DNA of 64,000 nucleotides from Histomonas meleagridis (lineage: Eukaryota; Parabasalia; Tritrichomonadida; Dientamoebidae). Positions 29,403 to 40,038 of the stretch are shown piece by piece. A program made the position numbers and the translations under genes. Within the stretch, counting starts at the first letter, position 1. Every line of letters starts with the position of its first letter. Location: the NCBI GenBank assembly GCA_020186115.1, contig WSYJ01000147.1, positions 282,237 to 346,236 on the forward strand, written 5' to 3'. A model generated the notes under the pieces. That model did no database searches. It saw only the letters and a list, made by a program, of their open reading frames with translations, and was not told where the DNA came from.

Positions 29403-32400
29403 TTACTGTTTATAAATTCCTAAATGTTTTTGGATCATAGATATCCTATATTCATTAAACCCAAATCTTTGAAAGTCCATTATTGACGCGTTCACAATGA
29501 ACTGTGCCAAGAAGTCCATATCTTGCTTGTCCGTCGCTCTAATTACGTAATCATCAGACGCGAAGAAACCCGCCGCGAACTCGAACATATTTTCGGCGTT
29601 AAATTTCATTGGCCACTTTTCACAAGCGAATCTCAAAAACTTTGCGATGAATTTGACATTAATGCAATTTGATGTAGTATTTAATAATTGCAAAATATTA
29701 TCGAATTCATTTTCTTGTGGTTGTAATTGATATATCATAACTATAGAACACCATAACATTACAGCAGAATCGATCATACCGTTTGGGTAATGAGATTCAT
29801 TATTAATAACTTCATTTAACGATTCATTAATTACTTGTAAACATTGAACAATTAAATTCGGCTCAACATTTAGCAAATAATTTATAGAGTCAAATGAACA
29901 TGATCTATTATCAGTATACGAAGATTTAATCATTAAAATGTTTTGTGTTAATGCAACTTCAAATAAATTGTTTTTATATTCTGGAAATATCGTTAAAAGA
30001 AATGAAATTGTTCTATACGAAGGACCTTTACAATATTTACTTTTGGTATTCGCAATGTTTAATACTAACGCCAATATTGTTTCGACATATTGTTTCCCAT
30101 CATAACCAAAAAAAAAAAAAAAATCGCATTATTGACGTCATTAAAGGTGTAACTATATAACGATTGAGTAAATTCTTTTTTTTGGACTCTTTATAAAATT
30201 GATTTTCTAACTTAAGTCCAATAACAATTTGTTCAACAATAATATTTCCACATTGAAGTAAAAGTTGTTTGTTGGAATTAGATATGATTAATACCATTGT
30301 ATTCCATATATCTATAAGTTCTTCTGTTGATTCGACTTCATTGATTTGACTTAAAAAGATTTGTATTAATTCAGTCGAATCAATGTTCGCTTTATTAAAC
30401 CCGGAAATTACTTCGGAAAATGAACGAATTGCATAATTTTTGATTTCTTCGTTTGTTATCGATACTTGCAAAAGGTTTTTAATTGCTAAATATTGTGATG
30501 CGAATTGATCAATATAATAATTAAAGATCGTTGTTATTGTTAATAATATTTGACCTTTCATTTCAGTATAAATTGCTAAAACCTTCAAATATTCATTGTA
30601 TTGTTCATTATCATCTAAATCTTTTCCTTCTGAGAAATCTGGTGTTTCCTCATTAAATAATTGGATATAACGACTTAAAAATTGATTAATAAATGGCGAT
30701 ATTGTTATTGTATAATTTTCGATTAATATTTGTAATGACGTCGAACATTTTAATATTAAATTATGATTATTAGGATTTGATAATCCATTAAATATGATTG
30801 TACATAATGATTCTAAATCATTACGTAATAATAATGGATTACTATGTGCAAAGGAACAATACGTTTGGATTGCAACTGCATATGATGATTCACCCATTTT
30901 AATCAGTTGTGACAAATATGGTTGAATCGCTTGATAATATTGTGGTTGAATATCAGATATGGTTAAAACGATTTGTGCTATTAATTGACATAATATTTCG
31001 ATGCGATATGGATCACTTGATGATTTAAATTGTTCATAGATAATTGACAGGGTCTGTTCGATATTTTTCGGTTCTTTTGATGAATTATCATAAAGATTTG
31101 TTAATGTTGTTATTGCATTATCAGAGATAGGTATAACTTGTAATAAAAATCCTTCAAATATATCTATGATTTGTGCTGATAATGATTCATCAGTTGATAT
31201 AAATTTGTCAATTAATTGACATGATTTATCAATTAAGACTTTATTCCCTGATACTAATGATTTACCAACAAGTTGTTCGAAAATATCAAAAATATCTAAC
31301 ACTTCTGCTTCAATTGAAACAAATATAGAATCAATAATCATAATAGAAACTAAATATGAAAATGGATCGTTGGAGTTCGTTAACATTTCAATGATTGGCA
31401 CAAAAAGTGAAATAACCGTTTCTTCATCAAGCTCGTTTGAAACAAGCTCAAAGAAATTGGCTGGCGCTTCATATTCATTAGTTTCAGGTGATTCTCGACA
31501 TAAAACAAGAGAAAATTCAGTGAAATGTTTGATATAATCTTCAATGTTTCCTGCAAGTAACGAGACATCATATTCAGCAGCATATTCAAAAATTGTAAAG
31601 GCAGAAATACGAATCATAGGATCTAATTGATTATTAAGCAAAAGAGGAATAGTGACTTGGAATAAATCAACTAAAAATGTATGAACAAATTCTGGTAAAC
31701 ATTTAATACTTCGACATATCATACGGAAGAATATAGATATTTCATTTGGGTTTTGATTGACATTAAATAGATATTGGAAACGCTTATGAATTCCTTCTGA
31801 AATAAAAGATAATTGATCAAAAAATTGTTTGGCTAAATCTGGAAATCTAAAAAATGTAATCAAAAATTTATATACGTTATTTATTGTATCTGTTGTATCT
31901 GCTGACAAAAGTTGAGCTGCAACAGATAATACTTTAATAAAGAAATCTGGAATTGTAATAAATATTTCTTCATATAATGGAAGTAAAAGAGACGCTAAAA
32001 AGAAGCCGGTGCCTATTGTATTTTGGCTTTGGAAAAATGTATTCATTAAATCGAAAAATGGTTGTGGTGATAATTTAATATGACTTTCAATAAGTAGTGC
32101 TGCTTGACAAATGTTTTCACGATAATTTGGAGTTTGAATTGTACAAGCAATTTGTAAATATTTTGGTAAAATTTGTGCCAATTTTTCTTTATCTGCTTCA
32201 AGAAAGTGGTTTTTAGTCCAAATGTAAATGAAATTTGTAGCATATAATTGTATGCCTTCTTCCTTAATATTTTCAACTATTGATATCAAAGGATAAATTA
32301 AATCAGGACTTGATAAAATTTGACTAAACTGTCCAGAAGCATTTTGTGCAAGAGCAGGGTTTGAATTATCTCTCATTTGTGCCCATAACTGTAAAATTTG

Positions 32401-32418
32401 ATTACATGCGTTCTCCAT
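29403..32418 (-). CDS. Karyopherin-beta/exportin-like HEAT-repeat protein, frameshifted at a T16 run
   Basis: Two adjoining minus-strand frames belong together. The first runs from ATG 32418 and ends at 30100 just after poly-Phe (MRFFFFF). The second is open from 30074 to 29403, in the frame one base away. Combined length is about 1,004 residues, typical for beta-karyopherins. The N-terminus has the expected short-repeat start (QILQLWAQMRD, then helices on a HEAT pattern), and helices with HEAT periodicity continue to the C-terminus. Removing one T from the run 30108 to 30123 would restore the frame, so this is either an assembly error or a recent inactivating slip. Importin versus exportin cannot be told by eye. 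Confidence 0.65.
30108..30123. repeat. A16/T16 homopolymer inside a coding region
   Basis: Sixteen A on the plus strand (T on the coding strand) encode a run of phenylalanines and coincide exactly with the frame change in the karyopherin-like gene. Homopolymers of this length are prone to both replication slippage and sequencing error. Confidence 0.95.
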
Positions 32419-32795
32419 TAAAATTTGGTGAAGTCAAAAACCGAAAATTGTATTCAATTTATTTGTGGCCGAAGAAACAAAACACTTGAATATTCCTATT
32501 TTCATTGGAATTATTAATAACAACATGTTATTTTAAGCTAATGCACATGCATTTGATTACAAAAGAAAATTTGTATTTTAAATATCAATTGAAAATTCTA
32601 TTTTTACTTTTAACTTATGTTCACATTTTTTATGTTGTTAAAACAAATACACTCCCATTTTCATATTTGAAAATTGAAAAGAATTTTTGTAATTTCTTTC
32701 ATACTTTTGTTTATTTATGTTCAAGCGTTGTTGTAATGAGAGTTTACATGTTTTTGAATTGACCCTAAGATTTCATTAAAACCTTTTTCTTTCGC
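32419..32795. other. Intergenic region upstream of the karyopherin-like gene
   Basis: About 380 bases holding the promoter of the minus-strand gene. The plus-strand 85-codon frame at 32505 to 32762 is hydrophobic and low-complexity, with no recognisable family. I do not call it. Confidence 0.35.
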
Positions 32796-32925
32796 GATGA
32801 ATGATCTCTAAGTTCCCGCCTGCAACTGCATATTTGTATGTTTTGTTTACATTTTCTCCATTCAAAAATATTTAAGTGAAGAAATAAAGCAACTTCATTT
32901 ACTTGTTCGATTCCAATTCGTTTAA
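32796..32925 (-). pseudogene. DUF3447 head relic
   Basis: The plus-strand stretch gcctgcaactgcatatttg and tacattttctccattcaaaaat matches the coding DNA of gene A near 1167 to 1224 (the GGN and TGKYA codons and the region before them). It is flanked by weaker matches, with small deletions and no open frame. A short DUF3447 fragment, minus strand. Confidence 0.6.
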
Positions 32926-32956
32926 TTTTATGAATCACCATCATTAGTATGAATCA

Positions 32957-33514
32957 TTGTCCACACCTCTTCAAAAAAAGTCGAAATTGAATGCCCACGA
33001 AAAAGCGCCCTCAAGAAATCCGCCTTTTTTTTCTTGGCGGAATGATCATTCCTCAGGAAAAACTCTATTGATTTACATGTATGTTTATGGTGAAGTCCCA
33101 AGTTTTGTTCAAGAGTTTTTTAATAGCTATAGGGGGTTTATCAAAATCAATAATTCTGTGTATTCATCAACTCCATGGGATACCGATGGTATCGATTATT
33201 TCATAGAAAATTATCTGTTTTCTATTTCAAACACAGATATTATTATGCTTTGTTTTTCAATTGTTGACAAATTATCTTTTGATAATATTAAAACAAAATG
33301 GTATCCAGCAATCAAAAAGGCTTCTCAGAAGCCAGAAATTCGGCTAATTGGGACAAAATCAGATTTAAAAAAATCCATATCACCTGCTCAATGCATTGAT
33401 AAAGATGAAGCAGTAAATTTGGCTAAAGAAATTAATGCGTTTGATTATGTTGAATGTTCATCTTTTTTAAATGATGGTGTAATGCAGGTTTTTGATTTTG
33501 CAAAATATAAATAA
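32957..33514 (+). pseudogene. Rho/Rac-like small GTPase, degraded N-terminus
   Basis: The 185-codon open frame begins at TTG with no ATG before the nucleotide-binding loop; a stop precedes it at 32945. Rho-type features are still clear. G3 is degraded to WDTDGIDYF from WDTAGQE, G4 is GTKSDL and G5 is ECSS. The P-loop reads NDHSSGKT, where the first glycine of GxxxxGKT is replaced. A plus-one reading just upstream contains two glycines, so a small indel may have caused this. A C-terminal CAAX box is missing; the frame ends FDFAKYK. I read it as a decayed Rac-like gene. If it were translated it would probably bind nucleotide poorly and lack a lipid anchor. Confidence 0.75.
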
Positions 33515-33804
33515 AAAAAGATAAAATGAATTTAATGTTATATATGTTTAAAAAAGTTATTGGTTTGAATAATGATTTTTGTTTTATAATGTTTTTAATA
33601 AACCAAATATTTAGCATGAAAGAAAAAGAAGAATTCAAAATTTCTTTATAATATATATATAACATATGAATTTTAAAAAATTAAATATTTCATTTTTATT
33701 AAAGAGAAGCTTCTATGATTAATTAATAACATGATGCTTTAGAAAGCATATGAAATCAAATAAGTAAATCATGTAACACTCACACACATAAAATTTCAAC
33801 ATTT
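33515..33804. other. Intergenic region between convergent units
   Basis: AT-rich DNA between the Rho relic (plus strand) and the 3' end of array C (minus strand). Nothing recognised. Confidence 0.35.
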
Positions 33805-36521
33805 TTACTCATGAGTTTCATGTTCATTTAACAAATTGATTATATCCTTGAAATCATTTCTAGTTGCAATAATAAGTGCCGTCCAAAATATTTTAAATAA
33901 TTACCAAATCTTATTTTGAAATATTGAATTATTAAAATAAATATTAAATAAAACAAATAAATATCTTTTACATTAATATCAATTCCTTCTTGTCCAAGAA
34001 GTAATTTAACGATTTCTGTGTTATCAAATAAAGATGCTTTCATAATTGCTGTGTCAAATAATTTGAATAATTTCCAAACATTATTTTTGAATTTTATATT
34101 ATTAAGTTAAATATTAAATAAAATGAATAAATATCTTTTTCATTAATGTTAATTCCTTCTTGTTCAAGGAGTAATTTGACTATTTCTATATGACCTTTAC
34201 AAGATGCATTAATAAGTGCCGTGTCAAATAATTTGAATAATTTCCAAATATTACTTATAAACTTCAAATTATTAATATAAATATTAGTTTTGGCATTAAC
34301 ATCAATTCCTTCTTGTTCAAGAAGTAATTTAACTATCTCTATATAGCCATCGTAAGATGCATAAATAAGTGCTGTCCTAAATAATTTAAATAATTTCCAA
34401 ACATAATAATAAAAAAAAAAATAAATAAAATAAATTCCAAATAAAACAAACAAAAATTTTTTGCATTAACATCAATTCCTTTATGTTTAACAAGTAATTT
34501 AACTACTTCTAATTTGCCTACATAAGATGCCTTTATAAGTGCTGTATTAAATAATTTAAATAATTTCCAAATATTATTTTGAAATATCAAATTATTAAAA
34601 TAAACATTAAATAAAACAAATAAATATCTTGAGCATTAACATCAATATCTTCTTGTTCAAGAAGTAATTCAACAATTCCTATGAAACCTTTTAAAGATGC
34701 AATAATAAGTGCTGTTTTAAATAATTTAAATAATTTCCAAATATTATTTTGAAATATCAAATAAAACAAATAAATATCTTTAGCATTAATATCAATTCCT
34801 TTTTTTTCAAGAAGTAATTTAACTATTTTTGTATGACCAAGTGATGTTGCTTTCAAAAGTTCTTTTTCATATATTGTAAGTAATTTCTAAATATCATTTT
34901 GAAATCCAAAATTATCAAAATAAATATACAATTGATAAAATATATTTTTTTAGTGTTGTTATCAATGTCTTTATGTTCAAGAAGTAAATTGAATATTTTT
35001 AGATAATTAACATCATACATATCTAGATACATAAATACGGATTTAAATAATTATAATAATTTCCAAATATTATGTTGAAATATCAAATTATTAAAATAAA
35101 CATTAAATTATTCAAATGAATATCTTTAGCATTAATATCAATTCCTTCTTGTTCAAGAAGTAATTTAACGATTTCTGTATGACCACGATAACATGCTTTC
35201 ATAAGTACTGTATTAAATAATTTATATAATTTCCAAATAATGTTTTGAAATAATAAATTATTAAAATAAATTTTATCTTTAGCATTAATATCAATTCCTT
35301 CTTGTTCAAGAAGTAATTTAACGATTTCTGTATGACCACGATAACATGCTTTCATAAGTACTGTATTAAATAATTTATATAATTTCCAAATAATGTTTTG
35401 AAATAATAAATTATTAAAATAAATTTTATCTTTAGCATTAATATCAATTCCTTCTTGTTCAAGAAGTAATTTAACTATTTCAATGTTACAAAATTGACAT
35501 GAATACATAAGTGCAGTATAAAATATTTAAAACAATTTCCAAATATTCTTTTAAAATTTGGAATTATTAAAATAAATTTTATCTTTAGCATTAATATCAA
35601 TTCCTTTTTGCTCAATTAGTAATTTAATTGTTTCATTTTTTTGATGATAACAAGCGCTTAAAAGTGCGGTTTGAAATATTTAAAATAATTTCCAAATATT
35701 TTTTTGAAATATCATATTATAATACTAAATTTTATCTTTAGCATTAATATTAATTCCTTCTTGATCAAGAAGTAACTTAACTATTTCTGTGCTACCATTT
35801 CCAGATGCTCTTATAAGTGATGTTTTAAATATTTTAAATAATTTCCAAATATTATTTTGAAATATCAAATTATAAAACTAAATTTTATCTTTCGCATTAA
35901 AATCAATTCCTTTTTGTTCAAGAAGTAATTTAACTGTGTTTATCTTGTTATTTTCTACTGCAATGATAAGTGGTGTAATAAATAAATAATATAATTTCCA
36001 TATATTATTTTTTGATATCAAATTATTAAAACAAATATTAAATAAAAACAAATAAAAATTTGCAGCATTAATTTCAATTCCATTTTTTTCAAGGAGTAAT
36101 TTAACTATTTTAAAGAATCCTCTTGAAGATGCCAATAAAAATGCTGAATTAAATATCATAAAAAACTTCCATCAAATTGTGAAAACAAATATTAAATAAA
36201 ACAAATATATATCTTTAGCATTAATATTAATCCCTCTTTGATTAAGAAGTATTTTAACTATTTCTATATGACCTCTTGAAGCTGCAAATATGAGTGGTGT
36301 TTCAAATCATTTAAATAATTTCCAAATGTTATTTTGAAATCCAAAATTCTCAAAATTAATTTTAAACAAAACATAAAAACATATTTACAATTAACATTAA
36401 TACCTCTTACTTTAAGTAGGTATTGTATCAAGCCTACATATCCTTTTTGCGATGCACTTAAAAAAAGACTTTCAAATTAATTAAATATATTTTAAATTAA
36501 TGAAAAAAATATAAAACAAAG
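33805..36521 (-). repeat. Ankyrin module array C, mixed 170 and 153-base periods, with terminal half-module and stop
   Basis: Sixteen modules with landmarks at 33964, 34134, 34287, 34457, 34627, 34777, 34947, 35123, 35276, 35429, 35582, 35735, 35888, 36059, 36212 and 36382. Periods are 170 (six), 153 (seven), and one each of 150, 171 and 176. The 176 results from a 6-base in-frame insertion inside module 34947. The 153 class lacks 17 bases (ATTTATTTGTTTTATTT on the minus strand) at the start of the spacer. Every module is free of stops and frame-breaking indels. The final half-module (TALIIATRNDFKDIINLL) ends HETHE and TAA at 33807 to 33805. Two adjacent modules at 35123 and 35276 are almost identical, so local duplication continues. 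Confidence 0.85.
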
Positions 36522-37744
36522 TTAATAAATACTCTTTTGACTTAAATCAATATATTTATTATTCACAAGGAAGCTAAAAAGTTCATCATTCCATGAAATA
36601 ATTGTGAGCTTTGGGAAATTTATTGATATTGGATTTATTCCAAGTAAATATTGTGCAAGAAATATGTTACCTGTATTAATTGACTCTATGATAAGAGACT
36701 CATCAATCTTCATTCCATTATCCATTAAAAAGAAAAAGTATTGAAATTATTAAATAAAATACATTTCTTTCCTAATTCTTCTAAATCATTTGTTTGATTT
36801 TCTTCTAATTTCTTTTCAAAAAAATATTTCAAGATTTCATTTCGATGGAATTCAATTATTATTTCATAATCATTTTTAAACAATACATGATTTTGTTCAC
36901 ATAAATGAATTATCTCTAAATTTCCTCCTGCGATTGCATATTTCCCTGTATCTGTTAATTTAGAATTATTTAATAATAAATATTTAAAACATTTTACCGA
37001 TCCAAAAAATGCTGAATAATTAATCAATGAAACATTTTCTTGATTAATGAATGAATATCTTTCATAAAGAGATGGTTTAATAGTTTGGTTAAAATCAAAA
37101 TCATTTTCTGATGATATTTCTTGAAGCTTTTCAATTTCATCATATCGAATTGCTTTTGCAATTTCATTTGGATTAATTCCTTCTTCAACTAATTTCTTAT
37201 GAAGTTCCCAATCGTTTTGTTGAAGTTTTGTAATGTTTTGAATAAAGGATTTATAAAATGGATCATGTTCGAATTTGTTAATTTTTTCAAGTGAAACAAA
37301 ATGCGCAAAATATAATGATGTTTTCTTTTTGTAACACTTAGAATTAAGTATTTGCTTTTCAATCATCTTTTCAATAAGATAATTTGATTCTTGACTTTGA
37401 ATAGAAAAGAGATATTGTGCAAACACATCAAAAACTTTGTAATTTGTTTTGGTGCCAATTTCCGCTTCATATTTTTGTAAATATTCGAAACATATTTTTA
37501 AAGAACCTTGTGAAAGAAAATATGAATATACAATTTTACAAGTAATGAAAATAAATGAGTAATGGAATTCATTAGTAATGTATTTTAATGAAGATTGAAC
37601 TGATTCATCAATGTTTTGAGGATTTAAATTAAAAATAATATTCTCAAGGTCTTGCAAAATTCGAAGATTTTCATCGTATTTATCTGATATTTGAATTTTT
37701 TCGTTTCCTATAAGATTAAAGATGAATTCTTTTATTTTTTCCAT
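36522..37744 (-). CDS. DUF3447 ankyrin-repeat protein C, head part, with a one-base frame slip
   Basis: The start is ATG 37744 (MEKIKEFIFNLIG); the open frame upstream to 37798 begins with TTG. The core motifs are INPNEIAKAIRYDEIEKLQ, SLYERYSFINQENVSLINY and GGNLEIIHLCEQNHVLF, then EFHRNEILKYFF. The frame stops at 36725 after FNNFNTFSF. The next frame, beginning MDNGMKIDES, continues to 36522 with sequence that reads as the next ankyrin. The break falls in a run of five T (minus strand CTTTTTAATGG), where one more T would keep the frame. So this is a one-base deletion or an assembly error, different from the array spacers. The gene then continues into array C. Confidence 0.8.
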
Positions 37745-38425
37745 TACAATGTTATGGGTGTTATGGGAGAACGATGGAATAAAATGAATGCGAAACAATC
37801 GTCATATCCCCAGAAAATTTAAATTATAATTTGGTCAAACAAACAGTGGCATCGTATAATGTAAAAAGTAATCGATTCAAATATTTTCAGGATCTGGCTT
37901 TTTGGATTAATTTTAATCGTTGAAATATTTTGAAGGCAACTTAATTTCATTGATTTATTTATTAAAGAAATATTTTACACATATAAAATAAATCAAGCTC
38001 TCTTATATCTTGTTTAATGGAGATAATATCATTGTTTCGAGGAAAAAGATGAATATAAAATCAATGGTATTTAAAAACGTTAAGTTTTTTTGTTTAAAAA
38101 AATTAGTACCAAAAATAATAGAAATGCTAAACAACATTCGACCACGCTTTGTTGTTATGACTTACATAGTAAATCATTGATATTTTGGAAAAAAGTCATT
38201 ATGTTTCGTTAACATTAATGTTTCTGATTTTATTTTAGACGAGAACTTTCATTTTTTTATTTCATAGAAGCAAATCTTATTGATAAACATATAAGTTTTG
38301 TTCTAGATTTTCGAAAAAGATCATTTAAATCAAATTTCTTTTTGGCTGTTTTTGGATTTATCGGAAAATTGTTTAACGTTTTTCATTCAAACAAAATCGA
38401 ATAAACCTATTCAAAAATAGAAACA
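37745..38425. other. Intergenic region between divergent genes
   Basis: About 680 bases separating DUF3447 gene C (minus) and the PLD-like gene (plus). No coding similarity or repeat was recognised. Both promoters should lie here. Confidence 0.4.
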
Positions 38426-39601
38426 ATGAGAAAGATGCCAACCTGCACTTCGTTTTCATTCATCTTCGAAATTTCTATTCTTCTGGCATCAACAGTTCTG
38501 TTTGGTACATTTCTTTTGATCTCATATAACAATGCGCATGTATTAACACATGAACATTGCCCAACACATCCCACTCTTAACTTTACAAATACCATTGAAG
38601 AATTACATCAAATGATGATTGACCTTATTAACAAATCTCAAACACGTGTTATTGCTACTATTACATATACAAATTGGAAAAGAGTTCTAATCAAATATGT
38701 GGATGTTTTTAAATCTGCTCATAATCGCGGAGTTGATGTTCAACTTATTATTTTTAATAGTGGCAATAGAGGTGTTGAGAAATATTTAATTGAAAATGGC
38801 ATTGATTTTTATACAATGTATGATTATCAAAACAATTCCACCATAAAAGCGCATGTTGAATTTGACTCACTTATTATCGATGATGATGTTTATCTAGTAC
38901 CGCTTTTATTCAGTCAATACCAACCCAAGATTGGCACAGTATTATCATTTCATAAATGCCCTGTTGCCACCAATGACGTCAAAAGTTTCATTGAATTCCT
39001 TTTGTTAGGTCTCAACGGACAATTACCTGACATTATTCCACAATATATGTATGCATCATCATCAGCCAATAAACCTACATTAGTTGGCGACTCCTCCTTT
39101 TACTTCCACCATACTCCTGACAACCTAACCTATCCATTGCGAGCGGGGACTACCAGTGTAATCTTAGATCTCTTTTCACAATATCCAGATGAGCTCTTAA
39201 TTTTCACCAAATATACACCACTTGTCCCTTACGAACAACACCGTCTTGATAGCGGGCAATTATTTTCATATTATATCCAACTTCGAGCACTTGTATCATC
39301 AAATCGGACGAAAGTTAAAATTCTTGTTTCCGATGATTGCGAGTTAGAATACATCAACTTCGGCTTGATGAGCTACCCTACGTTCGAAATGAGGATGTAT
39401 AATTCGACTTACGAAGGCCCGCATTACTTCATCACGAAGAAAGAAGGCTTTTTGTTTTCGTGCCAAGTCACAACGAATTTCTTGCGTAATTTCTATTCGT
39501 TGCACTTTAGATCAGACTCAAAAGAGTTTAGAGATAAGCTAAAGGCACATTTTGATTATGTATGGAATAGATCGGTTAAAATGCAATTAAAATGGGAATA
39601 A
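38426..39601 (+). CDS. PLD-like type II membrane protein, probable pseudoenzyme
   Basis: A 391-residue protein. Residues 12 to 34 form an N-terminal membrane anchor, with the rest in the lumen or outside, like PLD3 and PLD4. The fold shows the two halves of the phospholipase D superfamily: VIATITYTNWKRVLIKY and a Rossmann-like VDVQLIIF in the first, and TKVKILVSDD with a C-terminal FYSLHFRSDSKEFRDKL and FDYVWNRS in the second. The HKD motifs are degraded. The first reads H143-V-E145 in place of HxK, the second H333-Y-F335. Both lysines are lost, so phosphodiesterase or exonuclease activity is unlikely. The intact frame suggests selection for another function. Start ATG is 38426. Confidence 0.75.
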   Translation: MRKMPTCTSFSFIFEISILLASTVLFGTFLLISYNNAHVLTHEHCPTHPTLNFTNTIEELHQMMIDLINKSQTRVIATITYTNWKRVLIKYVDVFKSAHNRGVDVQLIIFNSGNRGVEKYLIENGIDFYTMYDYQNNSTIKAHVEFDSLIIDDDVYLVPLLFSQYQPKIGTVLSFHKCPVATNDVKSFIEFLLLGLNGQLPDIIPQYMYASSSANKPTLVGDSSFYFHHTPDNLTYPLRAGTTSVILDLFSQYPDELLIFTKYTPLVPYEQHRLDSGQLFSYYIQLRALVSSNRTKVKILVSDDCELEYINFGLMSYPTFEMRMYNSTYEGPHYFITKKEGFLFSCQVTTNFLRNFYSLHFRSDSKEFRDKLKAHFDYVWNRSVKMQLKWE

Positions 39602-40038
39602 GAAAACTTTGTAAGTTTTTGATTATAATAAAAAGTGTTTTTTTGTATTAAATTTTACAAAATTTTGTGATTGAATGTTACAAATGTTTTATCTATTTGT
39701 AAAAATGATAATTATGCATTTTCATATTTATGACGACTTATATTTAGAATAATTTCATAGCAGCATATGAAACAACATAAAAAAAAATTTTTTTAATCAC
39801 TCAATTTAGTCACTTAAAAATCTAAACTTTTTTCACATGATTTTTAAAATTTGAAATTAAACATAACCTGTGAAGATTTTGGTGTGATGAAATCTATATT
39901 GGTTATATTGCGGATGCTGAGAGATAAACGTTGCAAACACCCGGATAGCTCATTCAATAAAAAAATGTTCAACTTCTCAATTATGAAAAGTGACAATGTC
40001 ACATGACAGTTTAAAGCCCACATACAACAAATTACAAA
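39602..40038. other. Intergenic region between tandem plus-strand genes
   Basis: AT-rich spacer with a short palindrome-like tttttttcac stretch and the promoter of the next gene (caattatgaaaagtgac region). Nothing else seen. Confidence 0.35.

Noticed and set aside
32505-32762. 85-codon hydrophobic plus-strand frame
   Set aside because: Low-complexity, no homology, and lies in the promoter of the karyopherin-like gene.
33805-36521. Conventional GT-AG introns between ankyrin modules
   Set aside because: Several spacers have no GT near the 5' side and the 153 class has lost it; no AG is conserved at the 3' side. The removal idea stays, the standard splice-site model does not.
36720-36735. An array-type intervening sequence in the head of DUF3447 gene C
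   Set aside because: The break is explained by one missing T in a T run, and sequence on both sides joins directly; no spacer-like DNA is present.
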